Assembly: GCF_029392895.1 (NCBI RefSeq)
Contig: NZ_CP114200.1
Coordinates: forward strand, 7,756,501-7,820,500
Source of the DNA: Streptomyces sp. 71268
GTDB taxonomy: Bacteria > Actinomycetota > Actinomycetes > Streptomycetales > Streptomycetaceae
DNA length: 64,000 nucleotides
Direction of reading: 5' to 3'
Position numbers and translations under genes: made by a program
Notes under the pieces: generated by a model
The model's input: the letters and a program-made list of their open reading frames with translations, nothing else
The model's database searches: none
Told to the model about the DNA's origin: nothing
Shown here: one piece after another, positions 62,764-64,000 of the stretch
Layout of the letters: the number at the start of each line of letters is the position of its first letter
How positions within the stretch are numbered: the stretch's first letter is position 1

Positions 62764-63759
62764 TCAACCTTCGAGTACCTTGTCGCGTACCGTCATCCAG
62801 TCGAGGGCGGATTGGATCCCCTCCTCCAGAGACAGCTTCGGTGTCCACTCCAGCAGGCGTTGGGCCCGATCGCTCGTGGTGTACCCGCCGGCTACGTCGC
62901 CAGGGCGAGGGTCGGTGTCGATCGTTGCGACGGGGGTGCTCACGACATTGTTGAACGCGGTGCACAGCTCGCGGACGGTGGTGCCGGCGCCGGTGCCCAG
63001 GTTGATCACGTCCGACGGCTGCGATGCGGTGAGGATGGAGTCGAACCGCTCGACCGCCGCGATGTGGGCTGCGGCGAGGTCCCAGACGTGCACGTAGTCG
63101 CGGATGCCCGTTCCATCGCGGGTCGGGTAGTCCACGCCGGTGACCGGGAACGCCGTGCCTTCTTGGTGTGCCTGGATGAGTTTGCCCAGCGCATGGCTGG
63201 GTCGCTTGAGTTGGAGACCGGTCCGCAGGAGGGGGTCGGAGCCGACCGGGTTGAAGTACCGCAGCGACAGGACCCGCATCTTCCCGGCGGCGGCGATGTC
63301 GGCGAACATCTCCTCGCACACGGCCTTGGTTCGCGCGTAGGGGCTCTGCGGCGCCAGCGGTGAGTCCTCGGTGACGGGGGAGCCGTCCTCGACCTGATAG
63401 ATGGAGGCCGAGCTGCTGAAGATGAGCCGGTCGCAGCCGTTGCGATGGAGGTGGCGGACGAAGTCCAGGCTCTTGCCGACGTTCGCCTCGTAGTAGCCGA
63501 TCGGGTCCGCCACGGACTCCGGCACCACGATCAGCCCCGCGCAGTGCACCACAGCGGAGATGTCCGGGTGCTCGGCGAAGACCCTGTCGACCACGGCCCC
63601 ATCTGAAATGTCGCCCTCGTGGAAGATCCGGCCATCGGTGAACTCCCTGCGGCCCGTGACAAGGCTGTCGAGGATCACTGGGGTAACCCCCGCGTCCAGG
63701 CACGCCGAAGCGACGGTGCTTCCGATGTAACCGGCTCCGCCGGCGATGAGAACAGCCAT
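62764..63759 (-). CDS. galE: UDP-glucose 4-epimerase
   Basis: A 331-residue short-chain dehydrogenase-type epimerase. NAD-binding IAGGAGYIGSTVASACLDAG at the N-terminus; the catalytic Ser and Tyr-x3-Lys in FSSSASIYQVEDGSPVTEDS and SPYARTKAVCEEMF; substrate region LRYFNPVGSDP and GIRDYVHVWDLAAAHI. It interconverts UDP-glucose and UDP-galactose. The start is ATG 63759. No other gal or cell-wall glycan genes are in the window, so it may serve galactose use or exopolysaccharide supply; related UDP-sugar epimerases are possible. Confidence 0.93.
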   Translation of the reverse strand: MAVLIAGGAGYIGSTVASACLDAGVTPVILDSLVTGRREFTDGRIFHEGDISDGAVVDRVFAEHPDISAVVHCAGLIVVPESVADPIGYYEANVGKSLDFVRHLHRNGCDRLIFSSSASIYQVEDGSPVTEDSPLAPQSPYARTKAVCEEMFADIAAAGKMRVLSLRYFNPVGSDPLLRTGLQLKRPSHALGKLIQAHQEGTAFPVTGVDYPTRDGTGIRDYVHVWDLAAAHIAAVERFDSILTASQPSDVINLGTGAGTTVRELCTAFNNVVSTPVATIDTDPRPGDVAGGYTTSDRAQRLLEWTPKLSLEEGIQSALDWMTVRDKVLEG

Positions 63760-63956
63760 GGCCTATCCCTTCTCGGCCCTCGTGTGGCCTGGAACTGGCA
63801 GAAGAGTTGGCGGAGTGGTCGAAGCGTGAAGTACCGGACCGTCACTGAGGGAGTCGACGCCTCGTGACCGGCTGAGGCGGTGATGGCAGCGTCACGACAT
63901 GCCCGGCCTCGCGTAGCTTCTGGCGTCCCGGCCACCCGCCCCAGGGGGCAGTTGGG

Positions 63957-63994
63957 CGGTTGGCTCGCTGTGCCGTGACACAGCGAGCCAACCG
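63957..63994. terminator. Hairpin at the right window edge
   Basis: A perfect 16-bp stem CGGTTGGCTCGCTGTG / CACAGCGAGCCAACCG with a 6-base loop. It points to the end of a transcription unit that lies beyond the window on the minus strand. Confidence 0.75.
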
Positions 63995-64000
63995 CGGGTT

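Overview
The window looks like a Streptomyces chromosome or large-plasmid segment. Coding sequence is very GC-rich, TTA leucine codons are rare, ribosome-binding sites are AGGAGG-like, neighbouring genes often overlap by ATGA or GTGA, and it carries families typical of the genus (WhiB, DUF317, DUF2637, DUF4913, SCO6880-type and DUF6112-type proteins). No rRNA, tRNA, CRISPR array or complete insertion sequence was recognised.

Left flank (1-14 kb): the tail of an AfsR-like regulator, a small LuxR-type regulator with a TTA codon, an XRE/MmyB regulator, and a tight operon of ImmA/IrrE peptidase, MAB_1171c-like membrane protein and cytochrome P450. A decayed cobalamin-binding-protein gene follows, then metE under a cobalamin riboswitch. 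Next comes an operon of a divergent tsaD, a GNAT gene cut by an in-frame stop, and a divergent alaS.

Conjugative module (about 14.5-50 kb): two operons face each other. The rightward one (15.4-22.4 kb) holds replication-type proteins, a DnaC-like loader, WhiB, DUF2637, a candidate oriT, MobC and a MOBP-type relaxase, and ends at an Mrr-like nuclease gene that probably has its own leaderless promoter. The leftward one (49.7 down to 23.5 kb) encodes a type IV secretion machine: NlpC/P60-lytic transglycosylase, DUF6112 pilin-like, VirB8-like, VirB6/TrbL-like, SCO6880, VirB4 and TraG/VirD4, then accessory proteins, a RelE-like protein, DUF317 and a large membrane KAP-type P-loop NTPase. Both operons begin with the same structured 5' leader (15284-15407 and 49741-49861), the most unusual signal in the window. 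Several genes of the element are broken as read (TraG/VirD4 frameshift, Dcm with several frameshifts, DUF317 with TGA for Trp, a frameshifted Cys-rich small protein). No integrase or attachment site is visible.

Right flank (50-64 kb): a DNA methyltransferase convergent with a PD-(D/E)XK nuclease, a vitamin B12 ABC importer (btuFCD order) behind a second cobalamin riboswitch, a P-loop kinase-like protein, and a third cobalamin riboswitch upstream of a five-gene valine/isobutyryl-CoA catabolic operon (mmsA, acyl-CoA dehydrogenase, 3-hydroxyisobutyryl-CoA hydrolase, mmsB, enoyl-CoA hydratase), followed by galE.

The flanks therefore share a vitamin B12 theme (B12-independent methionine synthase, B12 uptake, an isobutyryl-CoA route that needs no B12 up to propionyl-CoA), interrupted by the conjugative module. 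Several frameshifts fall in homopolymers, so read errors must be separated from true decay before gene loss is claimed.
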